Part shown: one piece after another, positions 44,640-52,658 of the stretch
Numbering within the stretch: position 1 is the first letter of the stretch
Layout of the letters: each line of letters begins with the position of its first letter
NCBI GenBank assembly: GCA_945878865.1
Contig: CAMCUD010000016.1
Location: 45,178-109,177, forward strand
DNA length: 64,000 bases
Direction of reading: 5' to 3'
DNA from: Bifidobacterium breve
GTDB lineage: Bacteria > Actinomycetota > Thermoleophilia > Solirubrobacterales > Solirubrobacteraceae
Translations under genes and position numbers: made by a program
The notes under the pieces: generated by a model
Database searches by the model: none
The model's input: only the letters and a program-made list of their open reading frames with translations
What the model was told of the DNA's origin: nothing

Positions 44640-44665
44640 GGAATCGCAGCAGATGCAGGAAGACA

Positions 44666-44682
44666 GTGTGGCCGCGCCACAC
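44666..44682. promoter_or_regulatory. 17-bp palindrome between ALDH and UbiB-kinase genes
   Basis: GTGTGGC-CGC-GCCACAC, perfect 7-bp arms in the 110-nt divergent region. It resembles the palindromes in the mce/PucR region (63241-63287). Confidence 0.5.
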
Positions 44683-44749
44683 CTTCCGAGCATTCGGGTG
44701 ACCCCGCAGGCACTTCGCGGGACGCCGCTGATCCCCAGGCTCCAGGACG

Positions 44750-46135
44750 ATGGCCAAAGGACTGAATACCTCGCGCTTCGGGCGCGCGGCAAAGCTGGGC
44801 GGGCTCGCCGGCGGGGCGGCGGCGCGCTCGCTCGGCGTCAAGGCGACGAACGTCGTGCGCAACGACGAGGACAAGGCCGCGGCGAACCGCCGCGCGGCGC
44901 TCGAGACCGCGGACCGCATGGTGACCGTGCTCGGCACGATGCGCGGGGCGGCGATGAAGGTCGGCCAGTCGTTGTCGGTGATCGACATCGGCGCCTTCGA
45001 GGACGACGAGGTGCGCGAGGAGTTCCAGCGCAAGCTCGCCAAGCTCCAGTCGATGGCGCCGACGGTGCCGTTCGCCGACATGCGCAAGGTCATCGAGCAG
45101 GACCTCGGCGGCGCGCTGGACACCCTCTTCGCCCGCTTCGACGAGGAGCCGATCGCGGCCGCGTCGATCGGCCAGGTCTACCGCGCCGCGCTGCCCGACG
45201 GCCGCGAGGTCGCGGTGAAGGTCCAATACCCGGGCATCAAGGACGTGGTCCGCGCGGACCTGAAGAACGTCAAGCTCGTGCTGAAGGTGGCCGCCCGGTT
45301 CTCCCCCGGGCTGAACACCAAGGAGATCGCCGACGAGGTCATCGAGCGCATCACCGAGGAGCTCGACTACGAGCTCGAGGCATCCAACCACCGCGCCGTC
45401 GCCCGCGCGTTCGCGGGCCATCCGTTCATCGTCGTGCCCGACGTGCTGACCGACCTGTGCAGCGAGCGGGTGATCGTCACCGAGTTCGTGGAGGGCCGCC
45501 GGTTCGACGAGGTCCGCGACGACGATGAGGCGGCGCGCGACCGGATCGGCGAGATCCTCTTCCGGTTCTACGTCAACGGCCCGTACCGGACGCGCCTGCT
45601 CAACGGCGACCCGCATCCGGGCAACGCGCTGTTCCTCGACGACGGGCGCGTCGCCTTCCTCGACTTCGGCTTCTTCAAGCGCCAGACGCGCGAGGAGGTC
45701 GAGACGAGCCTCGAGGTGCTGCGGGCGGTGTACTCCCACGACGCGCCGCGGTTGTACGAGCTCACCCGCGCCCAGGGGATCATCGACGCAGGGCCCGAGA
45801 TGATCGAGCCGCTCATGGAGAAGTATCGCGCGGCGACCTGGTGGTTCGCCGACGACCAGGAGGTCCGCCTGCACACGCGCGACATGTCGCGGATCGTCGC
45901 CGAGCACGCCGGGATGAAGGACGGCTTCGGCGACGTGCAGATGCCCGCCGACCAGATCACGACGCTGCGCGCGTTCTCACTCGTCCTCGGGATCCTCTGC
46001 CAGCTACAGGCGGGCAACAACTGGCACCAGATCGGCCGTGAGACGGTGTTCGGCGAGGAGCCGCAGACCCCGCTCGGCATCCAGGAGGCCGCGTGGCTGC
46101 AGGGCGACGCCGCAGCGGCCGCGCCCGTGGGATGA
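44750..46135 (+). CDS. UbiB/AarF (ABC1)-family atypical kinase
   Basis: A 461-residue ABC1-family protein. Family motifs are all present: KxGQ (K70-VGQ), AAASIGQV (137-144, replacing the P-loop), VAVKVQYP (K157), the ExD motif near 204, catalytic NGDPHPGN (D287) and metal-binding LDFG (304-307). UbiB-type proteins are ATPases/kinases linked to lipid or isoprenoid-quinone metabolism. Its TGA overlaps the ATG of the monooxygenase gene (ATGA). The operon lies divergent from the ALDH-MpaB operon; substrate is unknown. Confidence 0.93.
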   Translation: MAKGLNTSRFGRAAKLGGLAGGAAARSLGVKATNVVRNDEDKAAANRRAALETADRMVTVLGTMRGAAMKVGQSLSVIDIGAFEDDEVREEFQRKLAKLQSMAPTVPFADMRKVIEQDLGGALDTLFARFDEEPIAAASIGQVYRAALPDGREVAVKVQYPGIKDVVRADLKNVKLVLKVAARFSPGLNTKEIADEVIERITEELDYELEASNHRAVARAFAGHPFIVVPDVLTDLCSERVIVTEFVEGRRFDEVRDDDEAARDRIGEILFRFYVNGPYRTRLLNGDPHPGNALFLDDGRVAFLDFGFFKRQTREEVETSLEVLRAVYSHDAPRLYELTRAQGIIDAGPEMIEPLMEKYRAATWWFADDQEVRLHTRDMSRIVAEHAGMKDGFGDVQMPADQITTLRAFSLVLGILCQLQAGNNWHQIGRETVFGEEPQTPLGIQEAAWLQGDAAAAAPVG

Positions 46136-47631
46136 GCCCGCGGGTCGCGATCGTCGGCGCCGGGTTCGGCGGGATCGCCACGGCCATCGAGCTCTTCCGC
46201 GCCGGGATCGAGGACGTCACGCTGTACGAGCGAGCGCCGCGGCTCGGCGGCGTCTGGTGGCACAACGACTACCCGGGCGCCGCCTGCGACATCCCCTCGC
46301 AGCTCTACTCGTTCTCCTTCGCGCAGCGACGGGACTGGTCGCGGCCGTGCCCGTCGCGCGACGAGGTGCTCGCGTATCTGGGCGACGTCGCCGACGCGTT
46401 CGGCGTCACCCCGCACGTCCGAACCGGCACGGAGATCGTCGCGGCCCGGTTCCACTCCGAGCGCTGCGGCTGGACGCTGCACACCGCCGCGGGCGAGGAG
46501 ATCGAGGCCGACATCCTCGTGCTGGGCACCGGCCAGCTGAGCCGGCCGGCCATCCCGGACGTCCCGGGGCGCGACGCGTTCGGCGGCGCGCAGTTCCACA
46601 CCGCCGCGTGGGACCACGGCGTGCCGCTTGAGGGCCGGAAGGTGACGATCGTCGGCACCGGAGCCACCTCCGTGCAGGTCGTGCCTCAGGTAGCTGGTCA
46701 GGTGGAGCGCCTGGACGTCGTGCAGCGGTCGGCGTCGTGGATCCTGCCCCGGAAGAACAACGAGTACGGCCCGCTGGTGCGATCGATGATCGCGCACATG
46801 CCTGGTTTGCAGGCCTTTCGTCGGCGCGCGCTGCAGCTGTTCGGGACGGTCGTCACCGCAGGTCTCACCCTCGACTCGAGGCTGAGCCTTCCCTGGAAAT
46901 GGTGGTCGCAGGCGTATCTCCGCACCCAGGTGCGCGATCCCGAGCTCCGACGGTGTCTCACTCCGGCGGATCCGTTCGGCTGCAAGCGGATCCTGTTCAG
47001 CTCGTCCTACCTGGAGGCGATGCAGCAGCCCATGGTGCACCTCGTGACGGACGGGATCGCGGCGATCACCCCGACGGGCATCCGCTACGAGGACGGCACC
47101 GAGCGCGAGACCGACGTCATCGTCTGGGCGACCGGCTTCGCCGACCGGCTTGTCGCCCCGCTCGACGTCGCCGGCCGGGACGGGCGGCGACTCGCCGACG
47201 CCTGGGCCGAGGGCGAGCTCGCGCACCACGGCATCACCGTCCACGGCTTCCCCAACGCCTACCTGCTCTACGGGCCCAACACGAACCTCGGGTCCGGCTC
47301 GATCATCGAGATGCTCGAGGCGCAGGCCGCCTACATCGCCCAGGCGGCCGGGCGAACCCCTCCTGGCCTGGCGCTCGAGGTCACCGCCGAGGCACAGGCC
47401 GCCTCCAACGCGGCGCTCGATGCCCGGATGCAGCGCACGGTGTGGACCGGCTGCGCCTCGTGGTACCGGGCCGGCCACACGGGCCGCGTGACCCGGAACT
47501 GGCCGGATTTCCTGGGGAAGTACCTGCAGGCCGTCGCGTCGCCGGCGCCCGGCGACTTCCGCACCGTCCGCCCGCGCGACGCGCTCAGAACAGCGACGGC
47601 CGCTCCAGCTCCAGCAGCGCCCGCTTCGTAG
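46132..47631 (+). CDS. Flavin-containing monooxygenase, Baeyer-Villiger type
   Basis: A 499-residue FAD/NADPH monooxygenase with two dinucleotide folds: GAGFGG (9-14) for FAD and GTGATS (175-180) for NADPH. The Baeyer-Villiger fingerprint FxGxxxHxxxW is F150-G152-H156-W160, followed by Asp where Pro is common, so a BVMO reaction (ketone to ester) is likely but not certain. GVWWHNDYPGAACDIPSQ is the canonical FMO/BVMO early motif. It is coupled to the UbiB-like kinase by an ATGA overlap. Its last 47 nt overlap the convergent ogt gene. Confidence 0.88.
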   Translation: MSPRVAIVGAGFGGIATAIELFRAGIEDVTLYERAPRLGGVWWHNDYPGAACDIPSQLYSFSFAQRRDWSRPCPSRDEVLAYLGDVADAFGVTPHVRTGTEIVAARFHSERCGWTLHTAAGEEIEADILVLGTGQLSRPAIPDVPGRDAFGGAQFHTAAWDHGVPLEGRKVTIVGTGATSVQVVPQVAGQVERLDVVQRSASWILPRKNNEYGPLVRSMIAHMPGLQAFRRRALQLFGTVVTAGLTLDSRLSLPWKWWSQAYLRTQVRDPELRRCLTPADPFGCKRILFSSSYLEAMQQPMVHLVTDGIAAITPTGIRYEDGTERETDVIVWATGFADRLVAPLDVAGRDGRRLADAWAEGELAHHGITVHGFPNAYLLYGPNTNLGSGSIIEMLEAQAAYIAQAAGRTPPGLALEVTAEAQAASNAALDARMQRTVWTGCASWYRAGHTGRVTRNWPDFLGKYLQAVASPAPGDFRTVRPRDALRTATAAPAPAAPAS

Positions 47632-48070
47632 GCAGACCGCCGCCGAAGCCCGTCAGTGACCCGTCGGTGCCGATCACGCGGTGGCACGGGACGACCACCG
47701 CGATCGGGTTGCGGCCGTTCGTCGCGCCGACGGCACGCACCGCGGTGGGCCGGCCGACGCGTTGCGCGAGCTCGCCGTAGCTGATCGTCTGCCCGTACGG
47801 GATCTCGCGCAGCGCCTCCCAGACGGCGACCTGAAACGGTGTGCCGGTGAAGGCCAGCGGCAGGTCGAACGCCGTCCGCTCGCCCGCGAAGTACTCCTCG
47901 AGCTGTGCGATGACCGGCGCCAGTGGCGCGCGGTCCTCGCGCCACGCCGGGTCGACCCGCGGCGGACGCGGGCCGCTCGCGAAGCCGACACCGTGCAGCG
48001 CGTCGCCGTCGCCGACAAGCAGCAGCGGGCCGATCGGCGTGTCGATGGTGGTGTGACACAGCGTGATCAT
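47585..48070 (-). CDS. ogt: Methylated-DNA--protein-cysteine methyltransferase
   Basis: A 161-residue O6-alkylguanine repair protein. The suicide cysteine is C129 in VVVPCHRVIG, preceded by the helix-turn-helix VGRPTAVRAVGATNGRNP; the arginine finger lies in this DNA-binding helix. FQVAVWEALREIPYGQTISY is the family start of the C-terminal domain. The ATG at 48070 overlaps the stop of the upstream Ada-AlkA gene (ATGA). They form an alkylation-repair operon. The 3' end overlaps the convergent monooxygenase gene by 47 nt. Confidence 0.93.
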   Translation of the reverse strand: MITLCHTTIDTPIGPLLLVGDGDALHGVGFASGPRPPRVDPAWREDRAPLAPVIAQLEEYFAGERTAFDLPLAFTGTPFQVAVWEALREIPYGQTISYGELAQRVGRPTAVRAVGATNGRNPIAVVVPCHRVIGTDGSLTGFGGGLPTKRALLELERPSLF

Positions 48071-49530
48071 GCGGCGACCTCCTGGGGCGCGGCGGAATCC
48101 AGGCTCGCCCAGAGGTGCTGCACGGCCGTGGCGCGATACGGGCGCCACGCCTCGGCGAGCTCGAGGACGGAGGACGGGTCCCCGTCGCGACCGAGCCGCT
48201 CGACCGCGTGGCGGACGCCGAGGTCCGTGGGCAGGAAGGCATCCGGATCGCGCAGGGCGCGCATCGCGATGTAGGAGGCCGTCCACGGGCCGATGCCCGG
48301 GAGCGCGACGAGCGCGGCCTGCGCCTCCTCGCGATCGGCGCCCGCGTCGAGGCGCACGTCGCCGGCGGCGAGCGCCGCCGCCAGGCCGCGCAGCGCCGCG
48401 GCTCGCGCACGCGGGACGCCCGGTTCGGCATCGACGAGCGCCGCCGGCTCCGGGAAGAGGTGGGTCACGCCGCCGAGGGGCCGCTCAAGGGGCTCGCCGC
48501 ACGCGGCGACGAGCCGGCCGGCGAGCGTTGCGGCCCCGCCCAGGGAGATCTGCTGGCCGAGGACCGCCCGGATCGCCAGCTCGTGGGCGTCGACGTGCCC
48601 CGGCACCCGGCGCCCGGGCGCAGCGGCGACCAGTGGCCCGAGCAGCGGGTCGCGCCCCAGGACCTCCGCGACCCCGTGGGGATCGGCGTCGAGGTCGAGC
48701 AGCACCCGCGAGCGCTGCACCGCGGCGGCGAGGTCGCGGACGTCGTCGAGCCGCAGGCGGGCCAGCACGTGGCCGTCGGCCGGAGTCAGCTCCACGATGC
48801 CGGCGCCGTGCGGCAGGCGCAGGCTGCGCCGGTACGTCCCGTCGACGACCTCCTCCACCCCAGGCACGGCACGCCGGCCGAGGAACGCGACGAGCCCGTC
48901 GCCGTCGAACGGCTCCCGGTACGGAAGCCGCAGGGCGATGGTCCCGCTGTCAGCCGGCCGGCCGTGACGGCGCGCGCGGGCGCGCAGCTCGCGCGGGGTC
49001 GCCGCGAACACCTCGCGGATCGTGGCGTTGAACTGGCGGACGCTGGAGAACCCGGCCGCGAACGCGATCTCGGTCGCCGGCATCGCGGTCGTCTCCAGCA
49101 GCACGCGCGCGGTCTGCGCCCGCTGTGCCCGCGCCAGCCCGAGCGGCCCGGCGCCGACGACCGCAGTGAGCTGGCGGTGCACGTGGCGCTCGGAGTACCC
49201 GAGCCGCGCCGCCAGGCCCGTCACCCCCTCGCGATCGACGACGCCGTCGCCGATGAGGCGCATCGCGCGGCCGACGAGGTCCGAGCGCAGATCCCAGTCC
49301 GGGGAGCCGGGCGTCGCGTCGGGACGGCACCGCTTGCACGCGCGGAACCCCGCGTCCTGCGCCGCCGCCGCGGTCCGGTAGAACCGGACGTTCTCACGCT
49401 TGGGCGTCCGCGCCGGACAGCTCGGGCGGCAGTAGATGCCGGTCGTCCGCACGCCCACGTAGATCCAGCCATCGAAGCGGGCGTCACCCGACTCGACGGC
49501 CTCCCAGATCCGGTCTGCGTCCAGCAGCAT
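48067..49530 (-). CDS. Ada-like regulator fused to AlkA-type 3-methyladenine DNA glycosylase
   Basis: A 487-residue fusion. Residues 1-75 are an Ada N-terminal zinc domain with C34, C38, C65, C68 (YCRPSCPAR, ACKRCRP), where C34 would accept methyl from phosphotriesters. Residues 85-190 are an AraC-type helix-turn-helix (LAARLGYSERHVHRQLTAV). Residues 200-480 are an AlkA glycosylase with helix-hairpin-helix LVALPGIGPWTASYIAMRAL and catalytic Asp in LPTDLGV. It probably both excises alkylated bases and activates transcription of itself and ogt. The ATG at 49530 is used; 49548 would add six residues. The divergent region holds an 8-bp dyad (49572-49601). Confidence 0.93.
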   Translation of the reverse strand: MLLDADRIWEAVESGDARFDGWIYVGVRTTGIYCRPSCPARTPKRENVRFYRTAAAAQDAGFRACKRCRPDATPGSPDWDLRSDLVGRAMRLIGDGVVDREGVTGLAARLGYSERHVHRQLTAVVGAGPLGLARAQRAQTARVLLETTAMPATEIAFAAGFSSVRQFNATIREVFAATPRELRARARRHGRPADSGTIALRLPYREPFDGDGLVAFLGRRAVPGVEEVVDGTYRRSLRLPHGAGIVELTPADGHVLARLRLDDVRDLAAAVQRSRVLLDLDADPHGVAEVLGRDPLLGPLVAAAPGRRVPGHVDAHELAIRAVLGQQISLGGAATLAGRLVAACGEPLERPLGGVTHLFPEPAALVDAEPGVPRARAAALRGLAAALAAGDVRLDAGADREEAQAALVALPGIGPWTASYIAMRALRDPDAFLPTDLGVRHAVERLGRDGDPSSVLELAEAWRPYRATAVQHLWASLDSAAPQEVAA

Positions 49531-49571
49531 GCCTGCACCGTCGCACATGAGCCTGCTCGATACTGGCGGAA

Positions 49572-49601
49572 ATCGGACACGGCCCGGCGGCGCTGTCCGA
49601 T
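49572..49601. promoter_or_regulatory. Inverted repeat upstream of the Ada-AlkA gene
   Basis: ATCGGACA (49572-49579) and TGTCCGAT (49594-49601), perfect 8-bp arms with a 14-nt spacer. A minus-strand CAGTAT (about 49559-49564) is a possible -10 box for Ada-AlkA. The repeat may be the Ada-type regulator's site or an operator for the divergent acyl-CoA dehydrogenase. Confidence 0.4.
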
Positions 49602-49700
49602 ACCCGCGACTCGGTGGAGTGTGGGATGGCGACACTCCCGTCCACCGCGTGCATGGCGGAACCAGCGCCCTCCCGGGCGTCGCCCCGCGACGATCAGGCC

Positions 49701-50864
49701 ATGAGCACGACACTCGCCCCGAACGCCAGCGCCCTGACCGACGAGCAGTCCGCCTTCGTGGAGGCCATCCGCGACTTCTGCGACCGCGAGGTCGGCACGC
49801 GCGAGCAGCGCGACACGCTGACGAACAACGGCCGTCATCCGCACAACATGGAGCTCTACCGCCGCGTCGCCGAACTCGGATGGCTCGGCATCTCTATCGG
49901 CGAGGAGTACGGCGGCACGGGCGGCACCATGGTCGACCTCATGCTCTTCCTCGAGGAGACGTCGCGCGGCATGCTGCCGATCGGCGGCTTCGGCGTCAGC
50001 ATGATCTCCGCCGGCGCGGTGGAGAAGTTCGGCACCGAGGAGCTCAAGCAGGAGATCCTTGGCGGCGTCGTCAACGGCAACGTCGAGTCGATCGCCATGA
50101 GTGAGCCGGGCGCGGGCTCGGACGTCGGCGCGCTGCAGTGCAAGGCCGAGAAGGTCGACGGCGGCTACATCGTCAACGGCCAGAAGACGTGGATCAGCGA
50201 GGCGCAGTTCGCGTCGCACATCCTGCTCGTCTGCCGCACGACGCCCGGCGGGCGCAAGCACGAGGGCCTGACGATGCTGTCCGTCCCGGTCCCCAGCGAG
50301 GGCATGGAGATCCGCGGCATCGAGACGATGGGCGGCGAGGTCGTCAACGACGTCTTCTTCACCGACGTCTTCGTCCCGGACGCCCGGCTCGTCGGCGCGC
50401 AGGACCAGGCGTGGATGCAGCTCATGACCGGCCTGAACCTCGAGCGGCTCATCCTCGCGGGCCTGCTGCTCGGCACGGCGCAGCGTGCGTTCGACGACGT
50501 CCTTTCGTACATCAAGGAGCGCGAGCAGTTCGGCCGGCCGATCGGCTCGTTCCAGGCGCTCAAGCACCGGGTCGCCGACCTCGCGACCGAGATCGAGTGC
50601 TGCCGCCTGCTGACCTACGACGTCGCCCGCAAGGTCGACGCCAACCCGGGCGCGCTGTTCCCCCGCGAGGCGTCGATGGCCAAGCTCAAGGTCACCGAGA
50701 CGGCGAAGCGGGTCGCGCTCGAGGGTATGCAGATGATGGGCGGCTACGGCTACGCCACGGAGTACGACATGGAGGGCCATGTGCGACAGACGCTGGTCTC
50801 CACGATTTACGGTGGCACCAGCGAGATCCAGCGGGACATCATCGGCAAGACGTACGGCTTGTAG
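49701..50864 (+). CDS. Acyl-CoA dehydrogenase
   Basis: A 387-residue FAD-dependent enzyme that forms trans-2-enoyl-CoA. FAD motifs are IAMSEPGAGSDVGALQCKAE and WISEAQFASHILL, and the C-terminal LEGMQMMGGYGYATEYDME. The usual MCAD-position catalytic Glu is Gly371 (IYGGTSEIQRD); E248 in LNLERLILAGLLLG matches the alternative catalytic position of isovaleryl/long-chain enzymes, so activity is expected. The ATG at 49701 is preferred over upstream in-frame starts, which add non-family residues. It is followed by an acyl-CoA synthetase after 12 nt, with AGGAGG across its stop. Confidence 0.92.
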   Translation: MSTTLAPNASALTDEQSAFVEAIRDFCDREVGTREQRDTLTNNGRHPHNMELYRRVAELGWLGISIGEEYGGTGGTMVDLMLFLEETSRGMLPIGGFGVSMISAGAVEKFGTEELKQEILGGVVNGNVESIAMSEPGAGSDVGALQCKAEKVDGGYIVNGQKTWISEAQFASHILLVCRTTPGGRKHEGLTMLSVPVPSEGMEIRGIETMGGEVVNDVFFTDVFVPDARLVGAQDQAWMQLMTGLNLERLILAGLLLGTAQRAFDDVLSYIKEREQFGRPIGSFQALKHRVADLATEIECCRLLTYDVARKVDANPGALFPREASMAKLKVTETAKRVALEGMQMMGGYGYATEYDMEGHVRQTLVSTIYGGTSEIQRDIIGKTYGL

Positions 50865-50876
50865 GAGGCCACCCCC

Positions 50877-52478
50877 ATGCAGGAGACGGCGCGCAGGATC
50901 GCCAGCACGGTCACCGTGCTCCACCGGGCTCGAGCGCTGCGGCTCGACCCGCCGCTGACGACCCTCCGCGTCGCTCGCACGATGCGCACGTGGGGCCCCG
51001 GCCTCGCCGGCGCCGTCGCCTCCCACGCGGCGCGCGACCCCCGGCGGGTCGCGATCATCGACGAACTGGGGCCCGAGACGTTCGGAGAGCTCGACGACCG
51101 CTCGACCCGGCTGGCCAACGCGCTGGCAGCGGGCGGCCTGCGCGCCGGCGAGCGGGTCGGCCTCCTCTGCCGCGACCACCGCTTCTTCGTGGAAGCGGCG
51201 GTCGCGATCAACAAGCTCGGCTGCGACCTCGTGCTGCTGAACACGTCCTTCAGCGGCCCGCAGCTGCGTGACGTCATCGCGCGAGAAGAGGTCCGTGTCC
51301 TCATCCACGACGCCGAGTTCGCGCCGCTGGCCAGCGGGGGCGACGGCAGCGTGCGCCAGGTGCTCGCGTGGACGGAGCCCGGCGCCGAGGGCGAGACGAT
51401 CGACGGCCTCGTCCGCGCGGCGTCCCCGGTGGCGCCCACGCCCCCGGCGGAACCGGGTCGCACGATCCTCCTGACGTCGGGGACGACCGGCACGCCCAAG
51501 GGCGCCCGCCGTTCCCCGGACACCCCGGTCGACGCGATCGTCGGCTTCCTCGAGCGCGTGCCGCTGCGCGGGGACACCCGGCACTTCGTCGTCGCGCCGA
51601 TGTTCCACGCGTGGGGCTTCGCGCACTTCGGCGTCTGCATGCTGCTCGGCATGGAGCTCGTGGTGCGCCGGCGCTTCGACCCCGAGCAGACGCTCGCGAC
51701 GATCAGCCGCTTCCGCCCGCGCTCGGCCGCGATGGTGCCGGTCATGGCCCAGCGGATCCTCGCCCTGCCGGAGGAGGTCCGCGCGCGGTACGACTGCTCG
51801 TCGCTGGAGGTCGTCGCGCTCGGCGGCTCTGCGATCCCGGGCGACCTGGCGATCCGCTGGATGGACGAGTTCGGCGACAACGCCTACAACACATACGGCT
51901 CGACCGAGGTGGCGGTCGTGTCGATCGCCGGCCCCGAGGACCTGCGCGCCGACGCGTCAACCGCCGGCCGGGTGGTGCGCGGCACCGCGGTGCGCCTGCT
52001 CGACGCCGAGGGGCGCGAGGTCCCCGCCGGCCAACCCGGCCGGATCTTCGTCGGCACCGAGGCGAAGTTCGAGGGCTACACCGACGGCAACTCCAAGGCG
52101 ATGCTCGACGGCTTCATGTCCAGTGGCGACATGGGCTCGTTCGACGCGGCAGGCCGCCTGCGCATCGAGGGCCGCGACGACGACATGATCGTCTCGGGCG
52201 GCGAGAACGTGTACCCGCGCGAGGTCGAGGACCTCATCGCCTCGCTGCCCGAGGTCCACGAGGTCGCGGTGCTCGGCGTCGACGACGACGAGTTCGGTCA
52301 GCGGCTGAAGGCCTTCGTCGTGCTCGAGGAGGACGAGTCCCTGACCGAGCGGGCAATCTGCGACGCGGTGCGCGGGTCGCTGGCGCGGTACAAGGTGCCG
52401 CGCGAGGTCGTGTTCCTCGACGAGCTGCCGCGGACGGCGACGGGGAAGATCCTCAAGCGTGAGCTGACGAGCGCCTAG
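50877..52478 (+). CDS. AMP-dependent acyl-CoA synthetase
   Basis: A 533-residue ANL-superfamily ligase that activates carboxylic acids to CoA thioesters. Core motifs: P-loop-like LLTSGTTGTPKGARR, HAWGFAHFG, YNTYGSTEVAVVS (A5), RIEGRDDDMIVSGGENVYPR (A8) and the catalytic lysine region TATGKILKREL (A10). The acid is unknown; the partner acyl-CoA dehydrogenase suggests a fatty or branched acid. AGGAGG (50863-50868) precedes the ATG. A 15-bp hairpin follows the stop. Confidence 0.92.
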   Translation: MQETARRIASTVTVLHRARALRLDPPLTTLRVARTMRTWGPGLAGAVASHAARDPRRVAIIDELGPETFGELDDRSTRLANALAAGGLRAGERVGLLCRDHRFFVEAAVAINKLGCDLVLLNTSFSGPQLRDVIAREEVRVLIHDAEFAPLASGGDGSVRQVLAWTEPGAEGETIDGLVRAASPVAPTPPAEPGRTILLTSGTTGTPKGARRSPDTPVDAIVGFLERVPLRGDTRHFVVAPMFHAWGFAHFGVCMLLGMELVVRRRFDPEQTLATISRFRPRSAAMVPVMAQRILALPEEVRARYDCSSLEVVALGGSAIPGDLAIRWMDEFGDNAYNTYGSTEVAVVSIAGPEDLRADASTAGRVVRGTAVRLLDAEGREVPAGQPGRIFVGTEAKFEGYTDGNSKAMLDGFMSSGDMGSFDAAGRLRIEGRDDDMIVSGGENVYPREVEDLIASLPEVHEVAVLGVDDDEFGQRLKAFVVLEEDESLTERAICDAVRGSLARYKVPREVVFLDELPRTATGKILKRELTSA

Positions 52479-52487
52479 CGGACGGGC

Positions 52488-52535
52488 GATCGGGTCGACT
52501 TTCGGGTCCTCCTCCACCCCAAAGTCGACCCGATC
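52488..52535 (+). terminator. Strong 15-bp hairpin after the acyl-CoA synthetase gene
   Basis: GATCGGGTCGACTTT (52488-52502), 18-nt loop, AAAGTCGACCCGATC (52521-52535): a perfect 15-bp stem beginning 9 nt after the stop codon. No long T-run follows, so its role as terminator is inferred from position and stability. Confidence 0.6.
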
Positions 52536-52614
52536 CTTCGGCCCGCCGCCTGACCGTCGCGCACACGACACAGCGCCCGTCACCGACCCCACGGACCAGC
52601 GCGTACGCCGGACA

Positions 52615-52646
52615 TACCTTCGGTGAGGAGTCCATCCCCTCACCGA
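52615..52646 (+). promoter_or_regulatory. Promoter box and 5'-UTR hairpin of the secreted repeat protein
   Basis: TACCTT (52615-52620) is a possible -10 box. Immediately after, TCGGTGAGG (52620-52628) and CCTCACCGA (52638-52646) form a 9-bp stem 12 nt before the ATG at 52659. It could modulate transcription or translation. Confidence 0.45.
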
Positions 52647-52658
52647 CCGGAGTCCCTC

